Numbered from the stretch's first letter, positions 1 to 10,925 are shown. The stretch is DNA of 64,000 nucleotides from Enoplolaimus lenunculus (GCA_030248215.1 JASANG010003588.1:45769-109768); one strand, 5' to 3'. Notes: a model not told the origin generated them from the letters alone. Program-made: numbers and translations.

Positions 1-376
1 TAAAAACATCAATTAGCATTAGGTTGCTGTTGGCCTAATTGAAAGCTTATATATACAGAGGATCCGACATAACCGTTGTGGCAAAGATTGCAACTTAGCA
101 AAATTGTTCAGAACACACAAAGTTTTTTGACTGGACAGACTTTTTAATTATATATTATTACTAACACTTTGGTCCAAATTCATTACTTTTACTTATATAT
201 TTATCCAAAATTTGCTAAAGACACAAGTCAAAGTTGCCCGTAGCTGGAAATTCAGCACTGTTCCTAACATTCAGAAACTTAGTCTTATATATAAGCACTT
301 GTATTTTTACGTATACTTTGTAATATAATCCTGCACTCTTCCCTCTAAAACATACGTATATACATATATAACTTAC
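1..376. other. no feature seen
   Basis: A+T-rich sequence, possibly the intron following the exon candidate at 463-377. No repeat family recognised. Confidence 0.5.
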
Positions 377-463
377 ATTGCAATCAATAGATTTAATTGG
401 GTTAGTAATTTTTCGCCCAATGCTGTCTTCAAGCAAAACGTAGCGTTGTGTTTCCGGCCGCAT
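377..463 (-). CDS. possible first coding exon, unrecognised
   Basis: ATG at 463 opens 29 codons (MRPETQRYVLLEDSIGRKIT...) ending at a strong GTAAGT donor, phase 0. The residue mix is protein-like. The start context is weak (C at -3), and the next exon would lie before the window start. Could be chance. Confidence 0.3.
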
Positions 464-789
464 AAGGGTTTTCGATAGCGCAGAATCAACGGTTTATGGT
501 TATAGCGCACTGTATACCCGCACAGTTAAAGATATAACACATACTAGTTCCGTCAGATATTAGTTTCATTTTCGGTGTCAATTAATGCCGAACGATATTT
601 CACACAGGTTAAGACTTAAAGCGAACCAGTCAGAGCCGCAGAATATATAGCTAAAATTTATCCGCTACGACAACCACTATCGACCAAATTGAACGCAAAT
701 TTAGTTACCACCGGAGTACTGGTAAATTCAAACATGTTAATTTCAATTAAACAAAATGTATCCCAAAAATCTCATGAACGATCTTTTTG

Positions 790-1060
790 CGAAGCTTACG
801 CATGTGAGACATGCTTGTCCGTGTGCTAATGCAAAATGCATTGCACTATATAGTACGTATGCTTGCCGGCAGCATACGGTTTACTCATAGTCGACTAAAA
901 AACAACAGCGTCTGCTGACACACAGATGGTCGCTAGTTCGAAACCACCAGTAACAGGTTTTCCAGCTGTTTACTAAAAACTCTAAAGCCCCGGTTCCAAC
1001 CTTAACTGAAAACCAGCTTTTGTGGATATATCTGCCATCAAAAGATTCTGAGTACCTCGA
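790..1060 (+). mobile_element. SINE-S copy, degraded
   Basis: Begins GCATGTGAGACATGC and shares GCTTGCCGGCAGCATACGG and TAGTCGACTAAAAA with the copies at 45.6 and 46.4 kb, then a decayed tRNA-like part (GTCGCTAGTTCGAAACC) and a tail resembling TTCCAGCTGCTTAG. Oldest looking of the three. Confidence 0.65.
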
Positions 1061-1449
1061 GATTACAAAATTTTCCACTGCGAACTATTGACTATAACAG
1101 CACTTTACCTCGTTTTCACAAATAGTTTTACTACAGCTGCACTTGAACGCTGCTTGCATCGAGGCAACTAGCTATGTGACTAACCAATATCCGGACAAGT
1201 CTAAAACCATGAGGTTGTCCACCATTGCATTTTAGCATATTCGCGACTTAAATTAGAATTTAACCGTAGCTGTACGGAATTGCCTATCCATACATTAGCT
1301 CTGTGACATAAACTTTGCGGCCGAGTGACTTTATATTCAGTTCTATGTCTTGTCTTGAATCGCGAGATCCTTGAAACCTCCAAGTTTAAAATTCATTGAT
1401 AAGGCACTTTGTAGTCCGAAAACGGTCTTGTTTGTTTTCTGAAAATGAA

Positions 1450-1656
1450 ATGAGCCGCGCTAAGCTGCATACCGCTATTGAATTTACATTGAAAAGTCGA
1501 TTATATATCGCACTACATAAGCATTTAAACGCTTGTGAACAGGACCGTGACCGTGTGTTTCGCGAACCACCTCCCTATACACACAACAAAGTGTATGATT
1601 CTCAAGAAATATTGCTTGCAATTAAAAACAATTATGGCTTTGCACACTGCAGATAG
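1450..1656 (+). CDS. possible small gene or exon, 68 residues, unrecognised
   Basis: ATG with G at -3, MSRAKLHTAIEFTLKSRLYI then a charged stretch (CEQDRDRVFREPPP) and TAG. The first 30 residues could form an amphipathic helix. No overlap with any repeat family here. A donor-like GTGTGT follows the stop directly. Function unknown; may be a chance frame. Confidence 0.3.
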   Translation: MSRAKLHTAIEFTLKSRLYIALHKHLNACEQDRDRVFREPPPYTHNKVYDSQEILLAIKNNYGFAHCR

Positions 1657-2259
1657 GTGTGTCTGTAATTCCAGACGTATCTGTGAAAACTTTCAGAAAT
1701 ATTAATCCAAAATTTTGCAAGTTTTCAAGTTGTAAAACTTGGGCAGTATGTAGTATGAGAACTCGTGTTGCAATTGAGTTGTCTATCTTATGCATATTGG
1801 CTGTAGTTGCCAACACATTTGAACTCATGTGCGAATTTGATTTTTCGAATTTGATTTGTTTGGGGACGACTTTCCCGTCTCTAGAATTCAGCTATCAGCT
1901 ATGCTCTGCTTTTAGGCAACCCAAGCCCTAAAGTTTTCTACTATATATTATGGGCCCGTGTGTTGCACCTATTACCTGTTGGTGATTAGTGATGGACATC
2001 GGATATTTTTTCATATCCGGATACCCGACAATTCTTGCCGGATATTTATCCGGATATCCGAAATGAAATTTTCTATTTCGGATATCCGAAACTCGATTTT
2101 GTGTTTTTTGAGTTTATGAACCTCAATTTTCGTTTCTTAATCACTTGTTTTAGCTTGTTGCTCTAAAAGAAGTACCGTGACCCTCAAGCAAATTGATATG
2201 AGCATAAAAAGGTATATATATATACAATTCTAGAAATCGGTATTTTGATTATGCCAGTA

Positions 2260-2522
2260 CTGTAGTGACCCGAATAAAAGGGGGTACCCATTTTGAGTCA
2301 CAATCAATAGGAGTCCGTATCCCTAATAAAAGAGTCCGTAAACGCATAGAGTCCCTGAACCCTAATTAAGGGTTAGTTACAATACAGGATATATGTGTAA
2401 CGGAGTGTGGCGGAGGACGGGATAAAAATAAATAACAAAACCGAATAACAGGGGGTACCCTCTGGAGAGGTCAAATAAATATCAGTCCCCCTCTAATTCG
2501 GGTCACTCACTAGTCACTACAG
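2260..2522 (+). mobile_element. GACCC element, short copy
   Basis: Ends CTGTAGTGACCCGAATAA and GTCACTACAG, flanked by TA. Shares GGGGGTACCC and AGTCCGTATCCCTAATAA with the 0.4-kb copies at 20.7, 33.3 and 41.9 kb. Tc1/mariner-type target; no coding part. Confidence 0.75.
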
Positions 2523-2784
2523 TACCTCAATAGTTCTGGGTATTCAGTTTAGAAGATTGCTACACACTACTAAATAAATACTTGCGTTGACCACTTAAAA
2601 CTGAGTTGATTTGGCTTTTCCTTTGCCTTGCTTAAACCACTGCAATAGAGGTTCCATCGAATATCATAGAACTATATATATACTTGAATCGTTTTAGTTC
2701 TAAGAACAAAGAACCAGATTGAAATACACTTACGCTAAGTCGTACAAACATCAGCCCATGTTACTAATACTGGTGTCGCGCTTT

Positions 2785-3010
2785 CAGTAGCGGATCCAGA
2801 ATTTTCTAAATGGGCGGTATGGTAAATATTTTGAAACGCAATTTTTCTCCAAAAAATTTTCTTAGCGGTGAAAATTATAACGTATGACAGTATTTTATAA
2901 CGAAAGTATTATGATGAGAGGACAAATTGTAAGGTAATGAATGGCCGTATCACTTTATCACAAAAAATATATGTGGGGAGTATGGGGACAAATTGTAAGG
3001 TAGGGGTCCT
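2785..3010 (+). mobile_element. CAGTGGCGGATCC-end element, partial
   Basis: Starts CAGTAGCGGATCCAGAATTT and carries the internal AAATTGTAAGG motif shared with copies near 10.9 and 37.1 kb. Right end missing. Confidence 0.5.
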
Positions 3011-3652
3011 TAGACATTTTTCTTATCCGGACCGGATATCCAGTGTTCATCTGTAGTCTATAATATCATACTGTTTTCGGTAAACTTGCTATCATCATTC
3101 TCGGATACACGAAGTGTTAACTCAGAAAAACTTTATGTTAAATAAAACCGCTAAACTTCCCAGAGGTAAATTAGCGTTGCATTGAATTTTCGGATAAAGC
3201 TAGACCTGTGTGAAACACAGCCGTATATCGAATTCTACGAAACTCATGCCCATGTTACTTTTAAGGCCGTAGAGGTTTCTATTATTACAATTTTCGCTTA
3301 AGAAATAAAGATTTTAAATCAACATGGAGCAATTATGCAACAATGTTGTTTAATATTCTGACTGAGGTTTGGATACAGAATTTTTTTCGTCAGCTCCAGC
3401 TACTTTGGTGGTGATAATTGTCGATTTCGTTGCTTGCGGTTTATATGTAACTTCTCAATACGAATCGAAAATGCTGAAAATAGCGGATATGTTCGTATTT
3501 CAAACTAAGAAAATTGAAAAAAACCCCAAAACTTATAAATACTATCTGTAACAAAAGTTGTTTAGTTGACAATCATTGTAGTGTGAAAAAATTAACATTA
3601 CAATATCACTATAATGTTCTCTAGAACCGAACAGAATTTTACGCCGTATATG

Positions 3653-3872
3653 GACTGCAAAAAATGGTGAGTCAAAATTGACTATCTCCGAAATAGGCTT
3701 TTTCGGACTACACAACCTGAGTCAACATTTGACTCCACCGGAGTCGAATTCGACTTAATGAGTCGCTCAGTGAGTGAAATTTGACTCTGGCGGAGTCGAA
3801 TTTTGACTCAGTTTGTGAGTCCGGAAAAGCCTATTTCGAGGAGAGTCAATTTGACTCATCATTTTTGCAGTG
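3653..3872. mobile_element. FB1 foldback copy
   Basis: A near-complete inverted repeat: ACTGCAAAAAATGGTGAGTC on the left, GACTCATCATTTTTGCAGTG on the right, with GAGTC motifs along both arms. The open frames it yields are by-products of the repeat. Confidence 0.8.
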
Positions 3873-4215
3873 TGTCGAATTTTACTCTCGTAACCAGAGA
3901 ATCGGAACAAACTGCAGTGGTTTATCAACAAATTATCTGCATTGTACCGAATTCCAAGATATGGTACAGGTGTGAACTCTCGACAAACTTTCAGAGACTG
4001 GACAATTTTTTTACATTCGAGTAAACATTTAAACGTGGATGACCCATAAATTCATGTATCTGTTTAACCCTTCATACAAAGTAGGTATACGTTTCAGATT
4101 GAAAACGCGTAACATTTCAGTTAAAAAATCGTTAGTTGATAGCCATATGGTGTACGAATATAAAAACACCGAAAATCAATACTGATACAAATAATGGAAA
4201 CCGAAAACGAATATT

Positions 4216-4415
4216 CACTGTAAAAAAGCTCCTATGAGTTGATTAATCAATTTAGCTAGCGAGTTGGTTATTTCTTAATTAATATCAGTAAACGTTCACT
4301 TACCGCTCAGTTGTTGAGTTAGTTCTAACACTGAGTTGAGTTGACCCTGAGTGAGTTGATTAACTAACTCAGAATAAATTGAATCAACGCAAAATTTTGA
4401 ATTCAGATAGTCCTA
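4216..4415. mobile_element. FB2 copy, right end lost
   Basis: Starts CACTGTAAAAAAGCTCCTAT, continues ATGAGTTGATTAATCAA and repeated GAGTTGA motifs, then fades after AGATAGTCCTAAA without the ACAGTG terminus. Confidence 0.65.
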
Positions 4416-4496
4416 AATATTCTGTATAGTTTTTAGACTATATACGGATGACTTTTTCCCATGGCATATTATGTATTTGTTTTGTTCTGTGCAAAT

Positions 4497-4660
4497 TTCA
4501 ACCCCCCTCCCTTTAAATAAAGGGGGGTCGGCCCAAAACGCAACATGCGCTGGGTGCATTCTTTTGTACACAGAAAGTATCCAGTGGCACACTCTTGTTT
4601 TATGTTATATGTCATTCACTCTTGGTATTAAATAAATCGTGCACAGTTTTACTCTCATTT
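4497..4660. repeat. short dispersed repeat (TGTACACAGAA motif)
   Basis: CCCCCCTCCC...GGGGGGTCGGCC followed by CGCAACATGCGCTGG, TTGTACACAGAA and GCACACTCTTG. The same string of motifs recurs near 6.1/6.4, 27.1, 52.8 and 63.4-63.6 kb. Class unknown. Confidence 0.5.
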
Positions 4661-4732
4661 AGGTTTAAACTTTGTACCACAATTGTGAAATACGACGCTG
4701 TGGGTGTAAATATATACATTAGCCACCGGCAT

Positions 4733-4941
4733 ACGGCAAAAAACGGTGAGTCAAATTGACTGTCTCCGAAATAGGCTCTACGGGACTACACAAACTGTAG
4801 TCAAATCGGACTCCGCCAAAGTCAAATTAGACTAACTGAGTCGCACGTTTGACTCCGGCGGAGTTGAATTTGACTCAGTTTGTGTAGTACCGTAGAGCCT
4901 ATTTCGGAGAGAGTCAATTTGACTCACCATTTTTTGCACTG
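4733..4941. mobile_element. FB1 foldback copy
   Basis: Inverted arms with GAGTCAAATTGAC on the left and GTCAATTTGACTC on the right; outermost bases degraded (ACGGCAAAAAACGG, CCATTTTTTGCACTG). Confidence 0.75.
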
Positions 4942-5011
4942 CACAATTGTGCAAATACGAAGCTGTGGGTGTAAATACATTAGCCACCTATTTTGAAATA
5001 AATTTTAAAAT

Positions 5012-5238
5012 TTAGTGCATCACATAGTAATCGTCGTATAACGGTGGCATTTTTCGATTTTTAAGCTTTGTCCACGGCGCTTCAAGATAGTATTCTTCGC
5101 TGCGTACTTCAGGCTTCATGTTCCGTTGCTGACGTCGCAGTTCCGCGTGCCGCTTGTGTTCCAGCTTAACTTTTATTGATTCACGGATATTCGACATTAA
5201 TTCGTCCGTTTTTAATTTCGCAAATTGATGCACAGAAT
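5012..5238 (-). CDS. unrecognised gene, exon 2
   Basis: A 227-base exon with phase 1 entry. An FB1 foldback ends eight bases upstream of it, so the element's TTTTTTGCAG end lies just before the native TTACAG acceptor. Encodes a charged helix then WTKLKNRKMPPLYDDYYVMH. Confidence 0.5.
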
Positions 5239-8094
5239 CTGTAATACACTGCAAAAAATAGTGAGTCAAATTGACTCTGTCCGAAATAGGCTCTACGAGA
5301 CTACACAAACTGAGTCAAAATCGACTTTGCCTGAAAGTCAAACATTCGACTCAGTGAGTCAAATTTGACTCTGGCGGAGTCGATTTTGACTCAGTTTGTG
5401 TAGTCCCGTAGAGCCTATTTCCGAGAGAATCAATTTGACTCACCGCTTTTTGCAGTGTATATTTTCAAAAGTTTTACAAACATCAGCACCCATATTCTCA
5501 AATGCATATAGCACCTATTTAGCAGTTAGTAAGGTTTTCAAACTAACGAACTGCTGCAATTGCACATCTCAAGGTATGCACAGAAGTAGAGTGAATCAAA
5601 TGCAACAAATGTGATATATTTCAAACGTTACCATTCTCTGGGTCGAGTGTTACGAGATCTGTCACTATGTGAAAATAGGTGCTACACACATTTGACAATA
5701 CGGGTTCAGTATTTAAACGTGTGATTTAAGGTTTGTATATGATTTCACTAATAGCAAAAGTTGATAATACTCCTATACAGACACAAGAGTATGCAACTGC
5801 CTGCGCTGTAAAAAATGGGGAGTCAAATTGACTCTTTCGGAAATAGGCTTTCCTGACAACACAAACTGAGTCAAATTTGACTCCGCCAGAGTCAACTTCG
5901 ATTCACTGAATCGCTCAGTGAGTCCAATTTGACTTTGGCCAAGTTACATTTGACTCAGTTTGTGTAGTCAGGAAAAGCCTATTTCTGCGAGAATCAATTG
6001 GACTCCCCATTTTTTACAATGTGGGATGTACATGATACAAAATGTACCAGCACGTGTTGCGTTTCAGCCGATCGCATCTTTTGGGGGGATCGATATTATC
6101 GAAAGCCTACAATATAGATAGCGATTAAACGTATAATCGGAGCAACATCCCTAAATAGAGGGGGGTAGGCCAAAGATGTAGCGTGCGTCGCACTGTAAAA
6201 AATAGGGAGTCAAATTGACTCTCTGGAAAATAGGCTTTTCCTGACTGCACAAACTGAGTCAACATTCGACTCCGCCAGAGTCAAATTCGATTCACTGAAT
6301 CGCCTAGTGAGTCGAATTTGACTCTGGCGGAGTCGAATTTGACTCTGGCGGAGTCGAATTTGACTCAGTTTGTGTAGTCAGGAAAAGCCTACTTCCCAGA
6401 GTCAATTTGACTCCCTATTTTTTACAGTGTAAGTATATTTTTTGTACACAGAATGTACGCAGTTGCATACTTTTGTTCAATTATCCGCTCTTGCTATTAG
6501 TGCATCGGTATTGCTCAGTCTGCAATTTAGTGCCCATACTCAGAAATGTATGTTGCATCTATTGCCACTTTATGCTCTGTAAATTCCAATGAGTTGATTA
6601 GTCAATTCAGCTAGCGAGTTGGTTATTTTTGAACAAATATCAGTAAACATTAACTCACTCTGAGTTGGGTTAATTCTCACTCTGAGTTGAGTTGACTCTG
6701 GGTGAGTTGGTTAATTAAACACAGAATAAATCGAATCAACTCAAAATTCTGAGTACTGATTTGTCCTATAACTCAGACTGATTGATTCAACTCATTCTGA
6801 GCTAAAATCAACTCACTGAAATTTACAGTTTGATATTTCCTGTATATTTCGAACCAGTCAATAGAGAGCAGTGGCAGATCCACGGGGGGCCACCCCGGCC
6901 GTACCCCCCCCCCAACAGCATCTCGACAAAAATTATATAGTGTCAATTGCTGTTCTACGCTGTTTATTTCTCTGTTTCATACACAATAGTATAAGTACGC
7001 TTTAAAGTTTCTTGGCCCTGTAGTCATTTATGCGCTACAATTAGGGATAATAGACATTTATGGACTCTAAACAAGTGTTTAAGGACTCTACCCGCTTACA
7101 GATTCTTATTAGGGATACGGACTCCTATTAATTGGGACTCAAAATGGGGACCCCCTCTTATTTGGGTCACTACAGTATGGGTCAAAAATAAGTTTATTAC
7201 CTGTGAAATTTTGCCCCCCCCCATTTTGAGATAGGATCCGCCACTGATAGAGAGCGTCAAAATCGAGCAATTTTTTCACACTTGACCGGATCTCCGTATG
7301 AACCGAGTTTTATAGTTGTAGCTGGTTCATTATGAATGTTTGAAAACCTATGGCAACTGATGATAGGCGCTAAACACATTTGACAATAATCGCCAAGATG
7401 AACACGAGTTGTGTGGAAATTAAATTATTTGATTTCGATAAGGATTGCGGTATACTCACCGTGCGCTGACAGACGCCGCCGCACGCCAAGATATGGCGTA
7501 TGGCTTTGTTGGCAGCGCATAGTAGCGCACGGCTGCGGCGAGCAGCAGCGTTCGGCACAGTAAAGTATAGAGCAACCCTAGTGACGGACGGTGACGGACA
7601 GCGAGGGACGTCATCAAAAGTATAACTCCACCCTAACGCGTCTATTGCTAAAGTCACTTTTCACAAGACTACCTCCCTATCACAAGTTTACCCCTAATAC
7701 CTCTGTACTTCATTTCCGGTGAATCACCGTACAAATCGTCGCCTGCAATATCGTACTGCAGTTGCAATTTTTGCAATTCGCACAACGCATCGTGGTATGT
7801 TCGTCGAAACACTTTGTCGCCATACGATTGCAAAGCAACTTCTCGCTGGTTGGAGCCATAACATAAACCTGGTTCGTGCAGATTTTGCCCAGAGAATACA
7901 CCAGCGTCTGGTTCGTCAACGACTCCAAATCCGCCAGATACGTTTGACCCGTTTGAGTGAACGCTTGCTGTCGAAGGAGAATGTGGTTTAAAATAGTACG
8001 CGTAAAATTCACCGTGGTCACTCGAAGACTCGGAGAGTTCGCCAGTTGAAATTGGTTCCGGTCGGGATTGGCATTCTTGTTGTGTTCCGGGCAT
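5012..8094 (-). CDS. unrecognised two-exon gene, 206 residues (tentative)
   Basis: Exon 8094-7701 starts at an ATG with A at -3 and an in-frame TGA 15 bases upstream; it ends AGAG with donor GTATTA, phase 1. Exon 5238-5012 begins after TTACAG in the same phase and ends in TAA. A second donor (GTAAAC, exon end 7692) keeps phase too and adds three residues. The N-terminal half is acidic and Ser-rich with a helix near YGDKVFRRTYHDALCELQKL; the second exon is highly charged (KLEHKRHAELRRQQRN) and ends YDDYYVMH. I do not recognise the protein. It lies on the same strand as the AKAP-like candidate, and an internal AG inside the first exon (before TCTTCG) would also match phase 0, so it may be the 3' end of that gene. 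Confidence 0.45.
5247..5457. mobile_element. FB1 foldback copy abutting an exon
   Basis: CACTGCAAAAAATAGTGAGTC to CCGCTTTTTGCAGTG, flanked by TA on both sides. The left end lies eight bases upstream of the exon starting at 5238 on the minus strand. Confidence 0.85.
5804..6021. mobile_element. FB1 foldback, GGGGAGTC subfamily
   Basis: Arms read CTGTAAAAAATGGGGAGTC and GACTCCCCATTTTTTACAAT. GGGGAGTC replaces GGTGAGTC, showing at least two FB1 subfamilies side by side. Confidence 0.8.
6191..6429. mobile_element. FB1 foldback, AGGGAGTC subfamily, with an inner duplication
   Basis: CACTGTAAAAAATAGGGAGTC to TATTTTTTACAGTG. TTTGACTCTGGCGGAGTCGA occurs twice in tandem in the right arm, making this copy longer than the others. 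Confidence 0.8.
6575..6830. mobile_element. FB2 copy
   Basis: CTCTGTAAATTCCAATGAGT to CACTGAAATTTACAG with alternating GAGTTGA/TCAACTC motifs. Full length (about 250 bases). Confidence 0.75.
6869..7246 (+). mobile_element. hAT-type element with CAGTGGCGGATCC ends
   Basis: Left CAGTGGCAGATCC, right GGATCCGCCACTG, flanked on both sides by ATAGAGAG, a perfect 8-bp duplication. A 5'-truncated GACCC element lies inside. No coding part. Confidence 0.8.
6985..7175 (+). mobile_element. GACCC element fragment, nested
   Basis: Right half only: GTCATTTATGCGCTACAATT, GGGATACGGACTCCTATTA and the terminus GGGTCACTACAG. Lies inside the hAT-type element at 6869-7246. Confidence 0.7.
7440..7636. mobile_element. 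GTTGCGC element, degraded
   Basis: Left end AAGGATTGCGGTATACTC and right end AGTATAACTCCACCCTAA resemble TTAGGGTTGCGCTATACT and its reverse. GC-rich interior with GACGGACGGTGACGGAC. A second right-end-like motif at 7564-7580 suggests two overlapping copies. Confidence 0.55.
7701..8094 (-). CDS. unrecognised gene, exon 1
   Basis: A 394-base open exon beginning MPGTQQECQSRPEP. Composition (Ser, Asp, Glu, Tyr) is protein-like, unlike the overlapping frame, which is Cys- and Asn-rich. Confidence 0.5.
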
Positions 8095-8398
8095 TGTGAG
8101 AAATCAATTTTCAAATCGCTTTACATTTTGTTTAATATTTCAAAACCGCTGAAATATTTTACCTCCCGTAATTTTTTTATCGGATAAAATTTCACCACTA
8201 AAGGGTATTTTTCTACGTAAATCATTTTCAAACACTCTGGAACCCAGCTGCTGGGTGCCGACAGTTGTTGAACCTCGAAAACGAAACGAGTGCGAAACCA
8301 AACGTAAGTTTAACATTTGAAATAAAAAATTTATAACACAAAATTTTGAATTTAAATATCTCAACAAAGGTTAGCATTTTTTACGGCATTGAAGTTGC

Positions 8399-8729
8399 GG
8401 TCAATGTTACTTTAAGGGGCGTAACAGTAGATTAAGCTTTTCCTAAGCATAACCTAAGCCTAAGCGTTGCAAAAATGAGTTCCTAAGCCTAAGCCTAAAC
8501 ATAAGCCTAAGCGTTACAAAAATGAATTCCTAAGCCTAAGCCTAAACCTAAGCCTAAAACTAAGCCTAAGCCTAAACCTAAGCCTAAGCCTAAGCCTAAG
8601 CCTAAAACTAAGCCTAAGCCTAAGCCTAAGCCTAAGCCTAAGCCGGAGCAAAAACTGCAATCTTGAATCTAACACTACGCATTTATAGAACCACCAGAAA
8701 CCTGGACGTCCCTTAAAGTAACATGGGCC
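8399..8729 (+). mobile_element. HexB element
   Basis: GGTCAATGTTACTTTAAGGG to CCCTTAAAGTAACATGGGCC; interior is almost wholly CCTAAG hexamers. Flanks GAAGTTGC and GGAGTTGC match at 7 of 8 bases, an 8-bp target duplication. Confidence 0.85.
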
Positions 8730-9225
8730 GGAGTTGCCATATTACCAAGAAATCAACTTTCTTCAATTTTAACGCAAACTTGTACAGTAATTCGGTATAA
8801 AAATAAACAATTACTAAACGCTTTCACCTTATCTAAACGCTAAACACGTCGCGATTGTATAGAAAAATGGTTTAATATTATATACAGGGGTTACTTGTCA
8901 TTAATATATATTATATATCTATTACATATACATATACACATATATATAACGGTGCAAAAACCTGACCGACCAGGTTTTGTAAGCTTTGTGTACTTATGTA
9001 ACAGGTTTGTCAGAGTATTTGAGCAATAAAATAAAGGTTTTCGTTTTGAAGCAGAAAAAATACCAGACACACACCGGATGTTGAGCTCAAAATAACTAAA
9101 TATAATAGTTGAAAAGTTAAATAATATCCGGATGCTGTCAGCGTTTAAATATTGTTTCCTGTACAACCCTGGAACACAATTGCAATGAAGGCTAAGCTGT
9201 TAAAGTCAACTGAACTGCGAGCGGA

Positions 9226-9377
9226 TCCCGTAGCCAAGAGGGCACAGGGGGCTCAGCCCCCTCCGAAGAATTTTAGTCCCTTAAAAAAATTTTCAACCTT
9301 GCTTGTAAGTCATCGAAAACGCTTGTATGTCCTTCCTGAAAAACGTTTAGCCCCCCAAGGTGATCTGGCTACAGGCA
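9226..9377. repeat. GTAGCCAAGG patch repeat
   Basis: CCCGTAGCCAAGAGG ... GGCTCAGCCCCCT ... AATTTTCAACCTTGCTTGTA ... AAGGTGATCTGGCTACAGG. The same order recurs near 19.9, 24.7, 29.6, 47.6, 53.1 and 62.7 kb. Ends are roughly inverted; type unknown. Confidence 0.5.
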
Positions 9378-9403
9378 TGATAGCGACTAAAGTTAAACTC
9401 TTA

Positions 9404-9518
9404 CACGGTAAATTCCAATGAGTTGACTAGTCAAGGCGGGGTGGTTATTTGAAAGTTATTTAAGATTGAGTGATACACGTTATTCGGAGTTAAAATTAGC
9501 TCACTCGAATTTACAGCG
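9404..9518. mobile_element. FB2 copy, internally shortened
   Basis: CACGGTAAATTCCAATGAGT to CACTCGAATTTACAGCG, flanked by TA on both sides, but only 115 bases long against about 250 for full copies. Confidence 0.7.
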
Positions 9519-9543
9519 TATCTTTGCTCTATACCTTATTTAA

Positions 9544-9771
9544 CCCCTTCTCACATACGTTAAATAATGTATATCGCACCGTGTTTAACAATTGCAACAC
9601 GTATATATAGTACTAAATCACCACAAGACGTGAGAGCCCCCTCGGGCTCGAGCGTCCAGCTCCTATAGCTGAGTGGTGATGGTATACGCCTCCCACTCCA
9701 GTCACCGGAGTTCGAATCCTAGCATAAAAGTAGGTCTCAGTGGAAATAGAAGATATTCATGTGAGAAACAG
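9544..9771 (+). mobile_element. PB-tR element (piggyBac-type MITE with tRNA-like core)
   Basis: Flanked by TTAA at both ends; termini CCCCTTCTCACAT and ATGTGAGAAAC. The core at 9660-9727 has box A-like TAGCTGAGTGG and box B-like AGTTCGAATCC around CGCCTCCCAC, the anticodon-arm sequence of tRNA-Gly(CCC). Confidence 0.8.
9660..9727 (+). tRNA. tRNA-Gly(CCC)-like segment inside a PB-tR element, not a tRNA gene
   Basis: Both internal Pol III promoter boxes look intact, but I cannot pair an acceptor stem, so this is a tRNA-derived or tRNA-mimicking segment and not a working tRNA. Confidence 0.45.
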
Positions 9772-10059
9772 TTAATGTTATACAAACGGGGGATTTTTCG
9801 TTAATTTCGAATGACAATCATTTTGTTCAAAATGGTTCTCATTATAAGCACGGTTTCCAGGCTTAGGTCTCTGACTTAGGCTCGCCAAAGTTTGAATTTT
9901 TAAAAATTAAACAAAATGTCAATAAATCCGGAACCTGAGAGGCGGATGTATCAACTTACGAAGAAGGCTATATATTTTGACTTTAAAGAAGTTGAAAATT
10001 TTCAACTGACACTGTAATGGATTATCTTTTTGTTCGAAGTTAATTTATGTGTAAACTAC

Positions 10060-10366
10060 CAGAATACAACCGGAGGTCCGCCTCCAGCTCCGGGAGATTT
10101 GTTTCTGGAGCTTCCGGCAATTTCGGTAGTACAATTTTGCACAACTTTGCAAAATTTATCTGTTTAGTGCGTTTCGTCTTTACTTTAGTCACAATTTTCA
10201 GGAAAGAATTTCCGACATTTCGCTCAAAATTAGCGTAAAATCAAACAACTTAAAAACGTATTGCAAATACTGGCTAAAAATAACTAATTAACCATCATTT
10301 TTACTATTTAATTTCGCCTCACATCTGGCTCCGGCTCCGGTATTTTTCACCTCCGATTGCACTCTG
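10060..10366 (+). mobile_element. hAT-type MITE, 307 bp
   Basis: Flanked on both sides by TAAACTAC, a perfect 8-bp duplication. Ends CAGAATACAACCGGAGG and CCTCCGATTGCACTCTG are inverted. Interior has CTCCGGCTCCGG runs. No transposase. Confidence 0.85.
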
Positions 10367-10432
10367 TAAACTACGATATATTAAAGTAACTGGCGGTTTA
10401 GTAAATTATGTGTAATTTTAGTTTAAAAATGT

Positions 10433-10558
10433 TCGTCCAACGTACTTTTAGAACCGTAACAGTAGATTTAGCGTATTCCTAAGCCAAAGCCTAAGCGTTA
10501 CAAAAGTGTATTCGTATTAAGCCTGAGGATAAACCAAAAAATGTAGTCTAGAATCTAA
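10433..10558 (+). mobile_element. HexB fragment
   Basis: CGTACTTTTAGAACCGTAACAG and a few degraded hexamers; right terminus missing. Confidence 0.55.
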
Positions 10559-10925
10559 GCCCACTCTATTCGTTATCTTTTGCCGCATAAAGTTCGCAAA
10601 ACTGCGTTAACGGCATAGTCGAAATACAACACATTGTGCAATAAAACAATTATCGCACGTGTGGAGTTGCATACAAATGTTGCCAAGGCTTAGAAGACCC
10701 TTGTAACCAGTGGTTATCCTAGTGTCCTTAGGCCCGTATTCTCCAATGTGGATAACATCAATAACCAGTTAATGATTGATATGAGCTGGCAAGGTATCTT
10801 CTAGGTTTACATCATTTTTTCAAGGTTCTTCTGGTTCACCTGCAGTAATGATCAACATTTTCTCGGCGTGGCATACATTCCTGAACCTCCAAGACTACGA
10901 ACATCATTTCATAGTTCGCTGCTGC

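Larger units (their letters stand above)
1987..3058 (+). mobile_element. composite element with imperfect end repeats (GGATATCCG rich)
   Basis: Left end TAGTGATGGACATCGGATAT is roughly mirrored at the right (ATATCCAGTGTTCATCTGTA). The left arm repeats GGATATCCG-like palindromes. A complete GACCC element and part of a CAGTGGCGGATCC element lie inside. No clear target duplication. Confidence 0.4.

Noticed and set aside
3781-4024. Two overlapping 64-73 codon frames
   Set aside because: Mostly FB1 sequence; the same frames appear in other FB1 copies.
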